In this document: one piece after another, positions 23,681 to 39,591 of the stretch
Numbering within the stretch: the first letter of the stretch is position 1
Layout of the letters: every line of letters begins with the position of its first letter
DNA from: Chlamydomonas reinhardtii
Taxonomy: Eukaryota > Chlorophyta > Chlorophyceae > Chlamydomonadales > Chlamydomonadaceae
Reading direction: 5' to 3'
Length of the DNA: 64,000 nucleotides
NCBI RefSeq assembly: GCF_000002595.2
Contig: NC_057013.1
Location: 3,866,929-3,930,928, forward strand
Position numbers and translations under genes: made by a program
Notes under the pieces: generated by a model
The model's database searches: none
What the model was told of the DNA's origin: nothing
The model's input: the letters and a program-made list of their open reading frames with translations, nothing else

Positions 23681-26600
23681 ATGGCCAACGTTTCGGAGCA
23701 CCGTTCGCCAGCACGGCTTAATGCCGAGACGGGAGCTCGAGACATGCGAGACGAACCTTTAGATGTGCTAGTCATTGGCGCGGGCATCAGCGGCCTCGCA
23801 GCGGCCTCCGCCCTGCAGCGGCATGGCTTGCGTGTTGCAGTGCTGGAGTCTCGGGCGCGCGTGGGCGGGCGAATCCACACCGTCCAGATTGGGCCGCACG
23901 GCCCCAGTGTCGACCTCGGCGCGGCCTGGATTCACGGCATTGGCAGCGCGCAGGCGCCCAACCCGCTGTTTGCGCTCGCCAGCCGCGCCGGTCTCGGAGC
24001 CGCGCCGACAGACTACGCTGACGCGGCCACCTACACCGCAGGCGGCACCCGCCTGCCGCCGTCGGCCGTCTCGGAGATGGAAGACATGTGAGTCCCCTGC
24101 TTGGAGTGGATGGCTTTACAGCACCGGATAAGCTTGTCTATTGCTCCTGCGCATGTGCCGGGGCCGCACTAGGGTTTTCCAGGTTCCAACCGGAAGTTTG
24201 ACAGGCGTTGACAGACGCGCCGCGATTTGGGGCACCCAGGTTCCCGACATGTCACATCCAGGCCCTACATCCTCGTCTACCCGCCCTTATGCCCTGCCAT
24301 GCACTCCCCCCGCAGTTACAATGCATTCGAGCAGCATCTGCGCTCGCTGCTGCGCTCGCCCGACCCCCAGCCGGCCCTGCAACCGCTGAGTGTGGCGCTA
24401 GACCGTTACGCCGCCTGTGCTGGCCTGAGCCCGGCGCAGCACGTGGCGTTGTCCTTCGCAGCGTCCAACCACATGGAGCACTACTGGGCGGGCGACATGC
24501 ACAGCATGGGCGTGGCGGCCCTGGACGAGGAGGTAGGCGCGGCTGGCACTGGTGCTGGCGGGGTGACGGGTTACACGCCCGAGGGAACAAGGACTCGAGA
24601 ACCAAAAGCAACCCTTGCTCAAACACCAGCAGCTCGCCTAGGCCGTCGCCAGCGGCTCGCTTATGCCGCGTGCAGCCTGCTGCCTGCTCTGCTCGCCCTG
24701 TCCTCACCCACACACACGCCCACGCCCCGCGCACGCGTACCCACGCAGGTGCTCCCTGGCGGCGACGTGGTGTTGCCGGGCGGTTACAGTGGCCTGGTGG
24801 GCACACTGGCCGCCGGGCTGGACGTGAGGCTGGGACACCAGGTCAAACACATCAGATACGGAGTCGGACATAACGATGGCGGCGGCGGCGGCGCCTCAGG
24901 AACAGGCGCAGGCGTCGCTGTCACAGTCCACATAGCGTCGCCGCAGCCGCTGGTGCCGAGCGAGCACCCTGGCCATGCGCAAGCCGCGGCGGGCGTTGCG
25001 GTGGATGGGGGCCGGCTGGTGACGCTGCACGCGCGTGCCGCGGTGGTGACACTGCCGCTGGGCGTGCTGCGGTCCGGCGGCGTGGCCTTCAGTCCGCCGC
25101 TGGGCGCCACTGACCCGGCCAAGGCGGCGGCCATTGGGGCGCTGGGCACCGCAGTGTACAACAAGGTGTGTGGGCGGGTGGGTGGAGGGGGACGAGTGGG
25201 TGGTGTGGTATACGGCCATGTGCGAGGGCTGTTCATTTTTGGAGATGCGGTGTGCAAATGTGTTGACCCCAGCTACCAGTAAGGCAATCCGTGCGCGCGC
25301 CAGCCCATTCCACTCACGCATGCGCAATGTGTGATGAAATGCAGGTGATCATGTACTTTGACCCCGCTGACGTGTTCTGGGACAACACCGCCTTCATCTA
25401 CCGCATGCCCCGACCCCACGAGGCCGGCCGCTGGAGCTACTTCCTCAACCTGCACAAGGTGCGACCAGCCCAGCCCCGCCCAGCCCAGCCCAGTCACGCC
25501 CAGTCCCGCGGGAGCGCCGTGCGTACGCATTGGGGCGCTGGCATTGCTTCCACCCTGCGCTCACCTCCCCGGCTGCTGCTGCACGCGCCCCTCCCCTAGA
25601 AGGACTACTTCTTTGGGCTCGGGCACATACCCTTCCCCTCACTGTGCTTGGCTGCAACTCCACTTCTTGAATCACCATGAATTCACCCCCTCCAGGTGAC
25701 GGGGGCGCCCGTCCTCATCGCCTTCAACCTTGGCGAGGAGGCCGCGGCGCTGGAGGCGCTGTCTGATGAGGCGGCGGTGTCTGGCGCATTGGCGGCACTG
25801 GCGGGCGTGTACGGACCCAGCCGCGTGCGGCGGCCGTGGGCGGCGCTGGTCACGCGCTGGGGCAGCGACCCGCACTCGCGGTGAGGAATGCTGTGACGGG
25901 GCGTAGCACGCTATATCAGGCCGCAGTGGCGGCGGGCTACCGTATGTGAAACAATCACGGAGGCGCCGTTGCCTTGAGCGTTCGCCCATCATGCTCCTTG
26001 CAAAGCGTGTTGCTGCTGGCCCCGCCGTACCTGATGCCCCGCTCCGCCTGCTGAGCCTTACCCTACAACACCCCTCCACCCGCACACCGCGTGCCGTACG
26101 CAGCATGTCGTACACCTACATCCCCGCCGGCGTCACCACCGCCGCCCTGGACGACTTGGCGCGCCCCGTGGCCGGCCGCCTGTTCTTCGCCGGCGAGGCC
26201 ACCCACCGCGCACACTACGGCACCGCGCACGGCGCGTACGACAGCGGCTTGCGCGCTGCCGCCGCCCTGCTGCAGCAGCTGGCAGCCGAGGCGGCGCAAG
26301 AGGTGGCGGGCCGGGCCGGCCAGCGGCTGCCGCTGCAGCCGCGGCTGCGGCTGTTGCCGCCCCCGCCGCCACGGCACCAGCAGCGTGAGAGGATGGCGGC
26401 GGGCAAGGGCTCGAGCTGGGGCAAGCCGCAAACGGTGGGCGTATTAGGACCGGACCAGTGGCTTGCGACGAGCGCAGCGGCAACCGGGGCTGTGTTGCAA
26501 GAATCGGGCGGTGGCGCACCCGCCACCATGGGTGTGGGATCAAGCCCGGCTGCGGCAGCTGCCACTGCAATGGTGTTTGCCGTGCCGCACAACGGCGGTG

Positions 26601-26797
26601 TGGTGCCGGCGGCGGCTAGTGGCACCATCGGCGGCTCGGGCGAGGACAGCAGCTGCGGCCTGGCTGGCGGTGGGGCCAACGAGGGGCAGCAGGAGCAGGG
26701 AGGCAGCGATCGGAAGCAGGAGGACGAGGAGGAGGACTATGGCAAAGTGGGACAGGCACGCGTGCCGCCCCGTCCAGCGGCGCGCTCACGCATGTGA
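23681..26797 (+). CDS. FAD-dependent polyamine oxidase-like amine oxidase, about 677 aa
   Basis: Six exons join in phase: 23681-24087, 24316-24532, 24749-25165, 25345-25458, 25696-25880 and 26104-26797. Near residue 27 lies the dinucleotide-binding fold VLVIGAGISGLAAASAL, continuing to ESRARVGGRI, then DLGAAWIHG. All are hallmarks of the flavin amine oxidase/PAO family. The C-terminal FAD motif is also present (DPHSRMSYTYIPAG, then RLFFAGEATHRAHYGTAHGA). The enzyme should oxidise a secondary or primary amine such as spermine or spermidine, giving an aldehyde and H2O2. Substrate cannot be read from sequence, and an LSD1-like role is less likely because no SWIRM domain precedes it. The last ~170 residues are a low-complexity extension not needed for the fold. 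The start at 23681 is the first ATG in frame; a second lies at 23744. No clear organelle signal or SKL tail is seen. Confidence 0.9.
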
Positions 26798-28183
26798 TGA
26801 TCACGGCTAATTGTTGTGCAGCAAGTCATGTCAGCTTTGTTGACGCGTATTATTTACGTAAACGCATCGAGCGCCACTGCTTGTTCGGTGAAGCGGTCAT
26901 GCCGCACGGCGCAAGTATTGGCTGTTGATCCGGCCCTGTGATCCTGTTGTGCCATTAGTGTGAACACCTGTTATCGTCCTGCTGTTGTTGCGGAAGATGC
27001 TCTCGACAAAGATGCCCGAAGAGCCCTGTATTTACCGAGCGCTCATAAACCTGTGGTCTATCCAGCGTCAGCCCTCTTGTACCGTTCCGGTTATCGCCTG
27101 ACTAGGCGTAGACCAAACGCATTGTTGCTTCGTGGGAACCCGGCGATGGCGACAGCGCCTCGGATGCACCCGGTCGGCTGGACAGTGACAGTCCGCTGAT
27201 GTGGGTGGGCTGTACAGTGTCCTTCTTGTGAAGACGTGCCATAATCTGTTGTGTGAGTATGTATCTTTATTGTCAATTTTGCGAGGTTACGTGCTGCCAC
27301 GGTGTGCCGCAAGTGTGACGTTTCAAGGTTATGCCCTGTTTTGCGTGCTTGGTGTATTGCATGCGTGGCGGTGTGGGCACGTACCATAGAACACATGCGC
27401 ACACATTACGAAGAGTGTTTGTTTCCAGTGAGCAATGCGTGCGGGTCAAAGCGAATATTCTGACGTCCATACCAGCCAGGGGACCCCCTGGTCCATACAG
27501 CTCGCGACAGGTGCCGCATTTCTGAGCCAGAGGCGCCGGCTGAGAATGATGGTCCGGATTGGAGTACAGACAATGTGCACGCTGGCAGGCCGTCATTGTG
27601 TGAGGTGACCCTACGTCCGGTTTGAGTCTTAACCTTGCGGTTGGGGCTGCTGCGTGATCCCGCTGCTGCCCACGAGGCCACGGCCCCAAGCACGGCCCCT
27701 ACGACCGCCCCGCACCTTGACGCCATGTTACATCCATCGTTCCGTCACCCGCGGTCTGCCATAGCTGCTGAGTAAACATCCGTCGCCTGCGCCATTGAGT
27801 CCACTCAGTGCCCACTCATGTCTTGAAGTCAGCAACCTATGACTCCCAACTGGCGAACTCATATACACGCGTTCTTTTTCTCTTTGGGTCTTCCCTTCGT
27901 CCTGGCCCCCACCCTTGCCTGCGAGAATGCGTGCTCAACTGCATGCACGATACGGTACCAACTAGTGCAAAACGCAGCGGACCCAAGGAGTGGGCATGCC
28001 ATAGTCCTCCCTAGCGTCCGGCACATTTGTTTCCAGTCAGCCACTGCATTGATAGTACCTCATCCACGTCTAGCCTTCGGCTGCCAACTTAGTCATTGGT
28101 TTGATGCACCGGAACTATCACCCGGTGCCCTCGCCCACACCGTCGCTCACACAGTCACACGCGCATTGCCCCCAAAAGCCGCA
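26798..28183. other. convergent intergenic region
   Basis: It lies between the 3' ends of the PAO-like gene (plus) and the Ro60 gene (minus). It is lower in GC, and open frames are short and unsupported. A TTACA at 27728 could be the Ro60 poly(A) signal. Nothing else was seen. Confidence 0.5.
27728..27732 (-). terminator. candidate TGTAA poly(A) signal for the Ro60 gene
   Basis: Minus-strand TGTAA about 450 bp after the Ro60 stop. It is the nearest exact match seen, but the distance is longer than for the other genes here. Confidence 0.35.
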
Positions 28184-31027
28184 TCACATCCCTCCCCGCA
28201 CGAAGTCCGCCACCACTTGCGGCACCGCCGAGTCCAGCCCCGCCACGTCCAGCATGCCGGGGTCCTTGGGGTCGGCGATGCTGAATTCGTTGGCGCTGAA
28301 CGCCAGCACCACCAGCTTGGCGTCAGGCATCTTCATGGCGGCGCGGTAGCGCTTCAGCGCCTCAGTCGGGTGCACGCCACCGAACCACGTCTCGTTGTCC
28401 GTTAGCACCACGAACACGTCCACGGCCATCTTCTTTTGCAGGGCGTGCACCATGGGCAGCGCGCAGTCGGTGCCGCCCATGGGGATGCGAGCGGACCGCT
28501 CCACCACTTCCTCGAGCCGGTCAGACTCCAGCAGCTTCATGGGAACAAGCTGGTGCGAGAACGCGACAGCCTTAACCCACGGCTCGGTGCGCACCAGGGT
28601 CATGGCCACGGCCGCCGCCGCCTCGCGAGCCGTGACGGCCGTCATGCCGGAGCAGTTGGCACAGCCCATGGAGCCGCTCACGTCCAGCCCCAACAGGTAG
28701 CGCTTGCCGGTGGGCACCACGTTCTTGAACGCCAGGTAGAATGCGTCCTCCAGCGCTGCCGTCACCGCGGCAACCGGTGCCCAGCGCGCTTTGCCACGCG
28801 CGCCCGCGCCGTTGCGGTAGGTGCACATGGCGTCCAGCAGCGTCATCGGGTGCACGCGCGCCGCCGTCAGGGCCTTCGCGTCGCGCAGGCGGTCCGTGAC
28901 GCGCTGCTGATAGCCGGGCTGCTCCAGCACACCCAGCTCCGACATGCGGCCCAGGTTGCGGATCATGGCGGTCAGCGGCATGCCGTTCTCAAGGAACGCG
29001 CCCCACACCGCCGGGTTTCGCAGCAGCACGGTGTCACCCACGTGCTCGTGGCCAAAGCGGTGCCGGCGGATGAGGGTGAGCGCCGTCTCCACCGCCTCGG
29101 CAGTCGCGGCCTCATGCTCAGCAATCACCTCAGGATCCGCCTCATCCTCATGCTCCTCATCCGACTCAGCCGCGTCGCGCCCACGCTTGCCCGCTGCAGA
29201 CTTGAGGGGCGGTGGCGCGCGGACCTCCTTGCGCAGGCGGTGGGCGTCCACTAGGTACTGCATCACCGGGCTCAGCACGATGCGGGCGGGCGCCTCAGCC
29301 GCTGCGGCCTCGGATGCAGACGCCATCGCTGCCTCAGCTGCCGCTGCAGCCGTTTGACGCTTAGGTGGCTGCTCCTGTCCCGGCACAATGCCGTGGGTGA
29401 GGAAGGCAAAGACAGCCTTCAGGTCAGCCACCCACTGAGCTTCGGCAGCGGCAGCAGCGGACGAGGTGTCACCGCCAGCGGCTGCCGGAGCCGCCGCCGC
29501 CGCCGCCATCGCCGCCGCCAGGGCGCCCAGCTCCGAGCCAGCAGCATCGCCATCCGCATCACCCACCACCACCCATTCAGAGTCCGACTCGGAGCCGCCC
29601 GCTGCTGCCGCTGCCACTGAGGTGGTAGCTGCCGCAGTCGCTGGTGCGGCCTCTACCGCCGCTGCCGCCGCCGAGCCCTCCGCCACCTTGCGGCGCTTGG
29701 TTGCGTGCTGCTCGGGGTCCGGGTGCACTAGTCGCAGCAGGTCGGCGTGGCTCCAGCCGTTGCGCTGGCTGTACTTGGTCGCCTGGTACGCCACCGCGCC
29801 CGCCGTCTTGTCCAGGTACCAGCGGGCCACGGTGCGACGCATGGCGCGGCCCCAGGTCAGCTTGCCGGAGCGACCAGCGAGCGTCAGCGCATCGGCGGCC
29901 GGCGCGGCGGGCGGCCCGGCGCCGCCGCGGCGGCGACCTCGAGCAGCGGCGGCGTCGCGGGCGACTGCCCCCGCTGCCACGTTACCGCCCGCAGCCCAGG
30001 TAGCGAAGGCAGCTGCATCGACTGCGCCCGACTCGGTCTTGCGCAGCTCAGCCGCCGCGCCCAGCTCCTTGCAGCGCTGCACCCACTCGAACAGGGTGGA
30101 GGCGGTGCGGCACACGGCCGGCACCGCAGACAGCGCCGCGCGGCGGGAGGCGGGGTCGCCCAGGCGAGCGCACATGGCCAGAACCACGATGCCTGCGGGC
30201 GGGGCGGGGACGCAGGCCAAGGCCTTGGGAGCGGGCATGGCAGGGTAAGAGGGTGTTCGAAAGCAGCAGAGCACGTGGAAGGCACCAAGTGGTATGGAAT
30301 GCAGAGTTGCTCCATGTATGCCCATGACGGCTTGAAACGTCAAACCAATGCAGCCACCTATAGGTGCATGGTCCCTTAGGTGAATGCGAAGGGGCAGTCT
30401 GAGTATCTGCTAACTCCGCCGCTAGGTTGCCGACCCTGCATGCCGTCGTCCTCCCATTCTCTCACCCGTGGCCTGCTTGGGCGCTCGCCCCTCCCGGCTG
30501 ATGTCGACGAGCTCCTTCACCACCGCCTCGCCCTGCCCCGCCGCCAGCAGCCGCGCCACGCACTGGGCAGACGCCAGGTCCACCGACTTACGCGAGACGT
30601 AGTAGTTGTTGGCTGGAGGGGGGGAGGGCCGAAGGGGGGAAGGAAGGGCAAGGGGGGCGAGGGATGGGATGGAGCAAGGCAAGTTAAACGGGGTATACGT
30701 CGTAGGAAGTAAGCGCGTATGCACGCTTTCCGGTTGTCGTGCAAGGGGTGCGCTGACTTCATAACCCAACTTGATTTGTGACACACGGCACCACGAGGTA
30801 GCTGGGTTGATGGCCCACGAGCCGTCACCAGCCCGCTACCGGCACGCAAAAGCGCCAACCGCTGCCTCCTGACCCTGGCCAGCTGCAGCCGACAACTCAC
30901 CATCAGAACCGAGGATGATGTACCGGCGCAGCAGCGTTAAGTCATCGACCTTGAATACGAAGCCTCCCGCATTGTTCCGCACCTGGTCCGCGGAGATGGG
31001 ATGGCTCTGCGGGATAGTCTGCGCCAT
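28184..31027 (-). CDS. RO60: Ro60/TROVE-domain RNA-binding protein with vWA domain, about 760 aa
   Basis: Three exons join in phase: 30901-31027, 30466-30612 and 28184-30192. The N-terminus matches Ro60: NNAGGFVFKVDDLTLLRRYI followed by GSDGANNYYVSRKSVDL, then helical-repeat segments (RTASTLFEWVQRCKELG, then GRAMRRTVARWYLDK, then YSQRNGWSHADLLRLVHP). The C-terminus is a von Willebrand A domain with an intact MIDAS (LGLDVSGSM, MGGTDCALPM, VVLTDNETWFGG). Ro60 is a ring of HEAT-like repeats that binds the ends of misfolded small RNAs and Y RNAs and acts in RNA quality control. Human Ro60 has 538 residues. The extra length here is mainly an Ala/acid-rich insertion in the TROVE ring, beginning after KRRK (a possible nuclear signal) and including a second acidic, charged stretch. 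Fold assignment is secure; RNA partners in this organism are inferred. Confidence 0.93.
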
Positions 31028-32330
31028 TGCCTTGAGAGCCTGCTTGGCAACGCGAAAGCTACTTATATGCTAACTCCTAAGCGATGCTTGATGTGTTCTG
31101 GGGTTATCTGGACTGAAGAATAAAAAGGCAGCCAGGCCCAGAGCCGGGCCTTTGGCCCGACGCACAGAACTTTGTAAGTTCAGAGTATTGTGCGATGTGT
31201 GAAAGCGTTGCGTATATAGTAATCCGATTTAAATGTTGCAAGCAGGCTCCGCAGACGTCTATTTCTATGCACTGCATGGGCGGGGGCCCCGCTCGGCCTG
31301 TGGCAGTTGGCGGAGCTGGCCCCTGCGGGCCTCAGGGGCCACGCAGCTGCCCCGCCGCAGTGCTTTAAAGGGCGCATATCCTAACTGACTGGGACGCGTA
31401 TGAAGGTTTGGGCAATGCGCATATGCACAGACTGCAATTGGACGTGGCTCAGGGGCTGGACCTGGAAACGGCGGATATAGTCCAGTAACGCTCAGCAGGT
31501 CCAGAGCTGGGAAACCAAGCTCCCAATGCACTAGTTCCTTCCTGTAAAGCGTACCCAATTGAGCAAGCACTGGCAAGCAAAGCCGGCGCGCAGGCTAAGA
31601 TTGGTTGGTGTGTGGTTGGGCGTTGGGGCCATACATGCGTTTGGACAGGGCCTCCCTTGGAGTTTGCACCCTCTCGTCAAACCGGGAGCTGCGCACTTTT
31701 GAGCAGAAATGCAGCAGTCAAGGGCAACCTAAGTTGGGCCCGAATGGCGCGCACCAGTTCCGGCACGCCAGGGCAACAACACGTAATCGTACGTACGGTG
31801 CTGGCGCCAGACAGAGAAGGTTGGGCGCGGTATCATAACAAACAACGTGTCAAGTGCACAAGCAGCGTAAACTATCGGCGTTTCATTGCAACACAATATA
31901 GCACGCAGTTGACATAAAGAGCTGTAAAGAGTTGACGAACGCAGGGCAGAATCTGCGCCCGGCGTCATTCTCTCACAACAAATTGCTTGAATAGCTTTGC
32001 ATACCATGTTGCTGGCACAGCAAGGGTTGCGCGTGCAGTCGCGCCTCTCAGCGAAACGTGAGGGACTCGGAGTTACGACGTCGCGACTCGTTGAAGGCAT
32101 AATTAGCAAGCGTGGCTCCATTGCGGCTCAGCGATTTCCAGGCGCGTGCAGAGAAAGTACCTGTCACCTGCACTTTGCTTGCGGGACCATGCTTTTGGTT
32201 ACCGGCAGTTCCGTGGCGTCCTGCCGCTTAAGTTGCTGACGAAGAATGACGTGACATCGCTTGATGCTGTTGGTCACGTCCCGGAACCAACCCGACAGGT
32301 GTTGCATCGCCCCGCCGGCATGGCCCCGGC
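31028..32330. other. divergent intergenic region
   Basis: It separates the Ro60 gene (minus) from the sulfur-transporter gene (plus) and should hold both promoters. No exon, repeat or RNA gene could be supported. A Y RNA gene might be expected near Ro60 in some genomes, but no convincing hairpin was identified by eye. Confidence 0.45.
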
Positions 32331-36221
<3,891 letters not shown>

Positions 36222-36630
36222 TTGTGGCCTTGTGGGGAGGACACGAGGCGCTGTCAGGAGGCCGGGCGCAGCGTGCTGCGGCGTGGCTGGGACTGCTACA
36301 AGCGGTCTGGCGAGCATCGTGCGTCAAGGATGCTGCGGGTGAAGTGCATGCATGCTACGTGCAAGCCTGCAGGACTCCTGTAAGCACGTGTATGTGGGAG
36401 AGAGAGTAATGTCGGCAGGAACGGGACCCGGACGGGCGCACCATACATGTGCACCCATGCATGGCATGCATGCACGACGCACGACCGCATTGCATGATGT
36501 CTGATGTATAATGCTGCATAGTCTTCGTTGAAACGTTTATTGCGCTGTACGCACTGTTACTCACATAATACCTGTGTAAGTATACTCAATAGTCCTGCGA
36601 GCTTATGGATGCGGATTACAAGTGAAGCTT
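36222..36630. other. short intergenic region between two plus-strand genes
   Basis: It holds the poly(A) signal of the transporter gene and the leader of the next gene. The 21-bp sequence shared with 22584-22604 lies at 36607-36627, just before the ATG at 36631. No other feature was seen. Confidence 0.5.
36379..36383 (+). terminator. TGTAA poly(A) signal of the transporter gene
   Basis: Exact TGTAA about 158 bp downstream of the TAG stop at 36221. Confidence 0.6.
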
Positions 36631-38216
36631 ATGATCCGCTCATTGGCAGCACGAGTAGCGGACGCCAGTCGGCGCGCACAGCCCCTAGGCCGCTCTGCAC
36701 TCCGTGATAGCGCAGTACACCTTCCTAGCACGCGCGCCAACCATCACAAGCCTTTTTCACACGTAGCACAGTCGCCTGCCAGTGGCTTGTGGGTGGACGG
36801 GCCACCTGCTGCAACAGGCGCACACAGGGGAGGGCGCCCCGCACACGCCTCCGCCTGTAGGAAACCCCATTCCCCCAGTCAGGCCCAGCCAACTGCAGAC
36901 GCCAAAGCAGCACATATTGCGAGTGTGATTGCTCGTCGGCGACTCGGAATGGCGGCTGGGGCCATTAAGGAGCGCCACACTTGGGAAGAACTGCAGACCG
37001 TCATCGGCTCGAAAGACCCAGAGGCACTGGGCATCCTGGGCCGCAGCCAAGAGCAACTAGATATTTATATACAGCAGCGAACTGAAATCTTGAAGGTGGG
37101 CGACGCAACTAATTAACACGACATGGCGGGAGCAATCACTTCCTTCGCTGACTTCAGGAATGGGCTAGCGTCGGAGACAGTCTGCGATATCGACTGTTTG
37201 GATCCCCCACGAAGCTTAACGAGGAGGGCAAGGCGAGTCCGTGTGCCCTATGTGCCCTACCTGCATTTCGCTGCAAGTGCCCCGCCCATGCCCCCAGGGC
37301 CTGGGGCAGTTTCCCGCTACAACCTCCCTGGTCGTGGGGCCTCCCTCCCATGAACCACCTGCCATACATCTTGCGTACATCCTGCAGTTGGTGGTGGATA
37401 GCGACAATGACCACACCGCGCGCGATTGCCACATCATGGTCATGCGCAACGAGTTCGGTTACTTCCTGGATGAGGGGCTGGAGCACATCAACATCTGGTG
37501 CTCCGACCGGCCGCTATCAGCCGAGGTGATTGAGGCCATTATTCGAGAGCGTCTTCCCTGCGAGGACTACCTGTGGTTTGTAAACCCACCGCAGTACCAG
37601 AGCATCAAGGCGGTGAGGAAGACGGGGCAGGACGGGATTGCGGGGTGGATTTGCAGGCGGTCTGGTCAGGCAAGTGGCCCACATGGGTGATGCTAGGATG
37701 CTGCCGGTAGCAAAAAGTTCCGGGGCCTGCACGCCAGGCTGAGCCACTCCTGCATTGCGTAGTGCGTGCCTAATGCCGAGCAACGCGCCCGTGGTTGCCG
37801 CCTGCAGATCTGGCACGCACATGTGATGGTTAAGGGCCTGAAAGAGGAGGGGTCACATATTAGCGCGCCAGGTGGGTTTATGCAGGTTTGTGACGGCAGA
37901 TGCAGGTTAGGGCAGGGCAACAACGCGCATGAGCGCTTGGTGCTTGGGGAACTCGAGCAAGCACCGTCTTTAATGCTGTACAACATCGGCCGCATTCAAG
38001 GTTTGTTGTGTTTCTCCGCACTCCGATGATTACGACATCGTCGGCCGGGACATGTGGGGCTGAGCGGTCCCCTTGTTTCACTCTCCGCTGGCAACCACAG
38101 GCGAGGTGGAGATTCTTGATCCGGAGAAGTACTTGCGGGCCATGCAGCGGCAGGCGGAAGAGGGTCGGGCCGGGCGGGCGACGCCTGAAGATGTGCACGG
38201 AGCGGACGGGAGATGA
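36631..38216 (+). CDS. DUF3605-like protein with probable transit peptide, 289 aa
   Basis: Four exons in phase: 36631-37095, 37388-37612, 37808-37871 and 38101-38216. After an Arg/Ser/Ala-rich, acid-poor N-terminus of about 100 residues (typical of plastid or mitochondrial targeting) comes a domain resembling DUF3605, the family of the fungal N-acetylglucosamine-induced protein 1. The signs are HTWEELQTVI with LGRSQEQLDIY, an Asn-Glu-Phe-Gly-Tyr site in place of the family NDWPYG, HINIWCSD, and DYLWFVNPPQYQSIKAIWHA followed by HVMVKG. The biochemical function of the family is unknown. The first ATG (36631) was chosen because it gives the longest targeting-like leader. A later ATG (36949, MAAGAIKERHTWEE) would give a cytosolic form. 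Family assignment is from memory of its conserved pattern and is fairly confident. Confidence 0.78.
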
Positions 38217-39591
38217 GGCGCAAGCGATGCCCGGCTGCCGCGAGACAGTGAGTGAGATTATGCATCAAGCCTGCGGTGTGCTCAAGGCAGTCGATAGGGG
38301 GCCGGATAGGAACCGGTGACCAAGCCGCTGTGACTCTTGCAGGCGGCAGGAGAACTCCAGGTCTGGCAGAATGCGCGCGCGCAAGCAGCTGCCGCCGCGC
38401 CGTTAGCCATACGGTACTCGAGCGATGCATGACTGGGCCTATAGTTGAGTGCAATTCTTGCCTGCCTTTCGGCGCAGGCAGCCCGGTCACAGGCATGGGG
38501 TCCTTGCGGAGTGGCTTGAGTCGGCGGCTTTTGGGCTGGGCGGTGCGTAACAGGGGAGCGTGCATAACCAGCGCTGGCCGCAGCGGCTGTGTGTCTGTGA
38601 GCAGTAATGACACTGTTCAGGGGCTTAAAGCTGCTGGCGGACCGGCCGTATCCATATGAAACAGCAGGCGAGTGGGCCATCTCGTGTGGGGGCCAACGCA
38701 AGTGCAGTCGGAGATGCCGGCCACGTTTCGGGGCGTGCCGTGCCGCCGCTGGTTGCTAGGCCCGTGCTGAATGTCCAGTTTCGCTCGGCTGACATCCTGA
38801 TGCCAAGCAGTGTGGCCGGTTGTTGGCTCGTCCATTGGTTGCATATGCACGTTGCACACAGCCGCAACGGGCCGCGCTCGCTTTGAGTCCGTGTGCCACG
38901 GGGTGCGCCTGCCAGACGCGACGGGGCGTGCAGTGATTTGCGCGTGCTAGTAGAGCAGGGAAATCCCTATTTGGGTCGGACGTGCAGTCTGGTATTGGAC
39001 GCCGCCGGGTAAAAGGCGGTGGGGAACCGGGGAAGGAGCCTTTGGGCACAGTTGCGCGTCCTGGGCGGACGGGCATCGGCAGTAGCAGGCGGTGGTCCCA
39101 AAAAGGGTTTTGCTGACGAGTAGGGTTTCAAGTCGGCAGGCATTGGCTGGGTCGTGACGTGTACAAGGTGTCAGTGCAATGTGTGGCGTAACAGTTGTTA
39201 CATGCTTTGCAATTCTTGAGGACGTGGAAGGTGCACATCGCTGGCCACAGCCCACTGGTTCTGCCAGCAATGGTGCACTCACGCAAGCTCTATATAAGCC
39301 GCAATAACCTGCTGAGCATTTACTTACTAACACTTCCAAGTTCAATATATAAGCTTCATCCGTCGTCTGCTCCTATTCAGACCAAAAGGGTCCCGATCCC
39401 CTGTGCATTTTGCTAGCGTCCAGCTCAGGTGAGTCGGCCCACCGCGTTGGGACACATGCAACTGGATACGGGTGTCAATATGACTGGATATGGGGCCTCG
39501 GTGCGTGAATTCGCCTCCGGAACGTGCCTTGAGCCGCTGCCGACGAAACGCCTCCCTGTATACTTCGCGGACAACGCAGGTTCTTGCAACA
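38217..39591. other. intergenic region upstream of the 39.6-kb gene
   Basis: No coding exon could be supported. Two TATA-like sequences (39291 and 39344) lie in its last 300 bp. The sequence just before 39592 (CGCAG at 39577) looks like a splice acceptor, suggesting a 5' UTR intron. Confidence 0.45.
39291..39298 (+). promoter_or_regulatory. TATA-box candidate
   Basis: TATATAAG-type sequence in the context CTCTATATAAGCCGC, about 300 bp before the ATG at 39592; a second lies about 50 bp downstream. The distance fits a leader interrupted by a UTR intron. Position is the only support. Confidence 0.35.

Noticed and set aside
28436-29254. Plus-strand frame opposite the Ro60 gene
   Set aside because: The opposite strand encodes a clear vWA/TROVE protein; this frame is its shadow.
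30836-31027. Possible Y RNA gene next to Ro60
   Set aside because: Ro60 genes can lie near Y RNA genes, but no convincing paired-end hairpin was found by eye in 31028-32330; a covariance-model search would decide.
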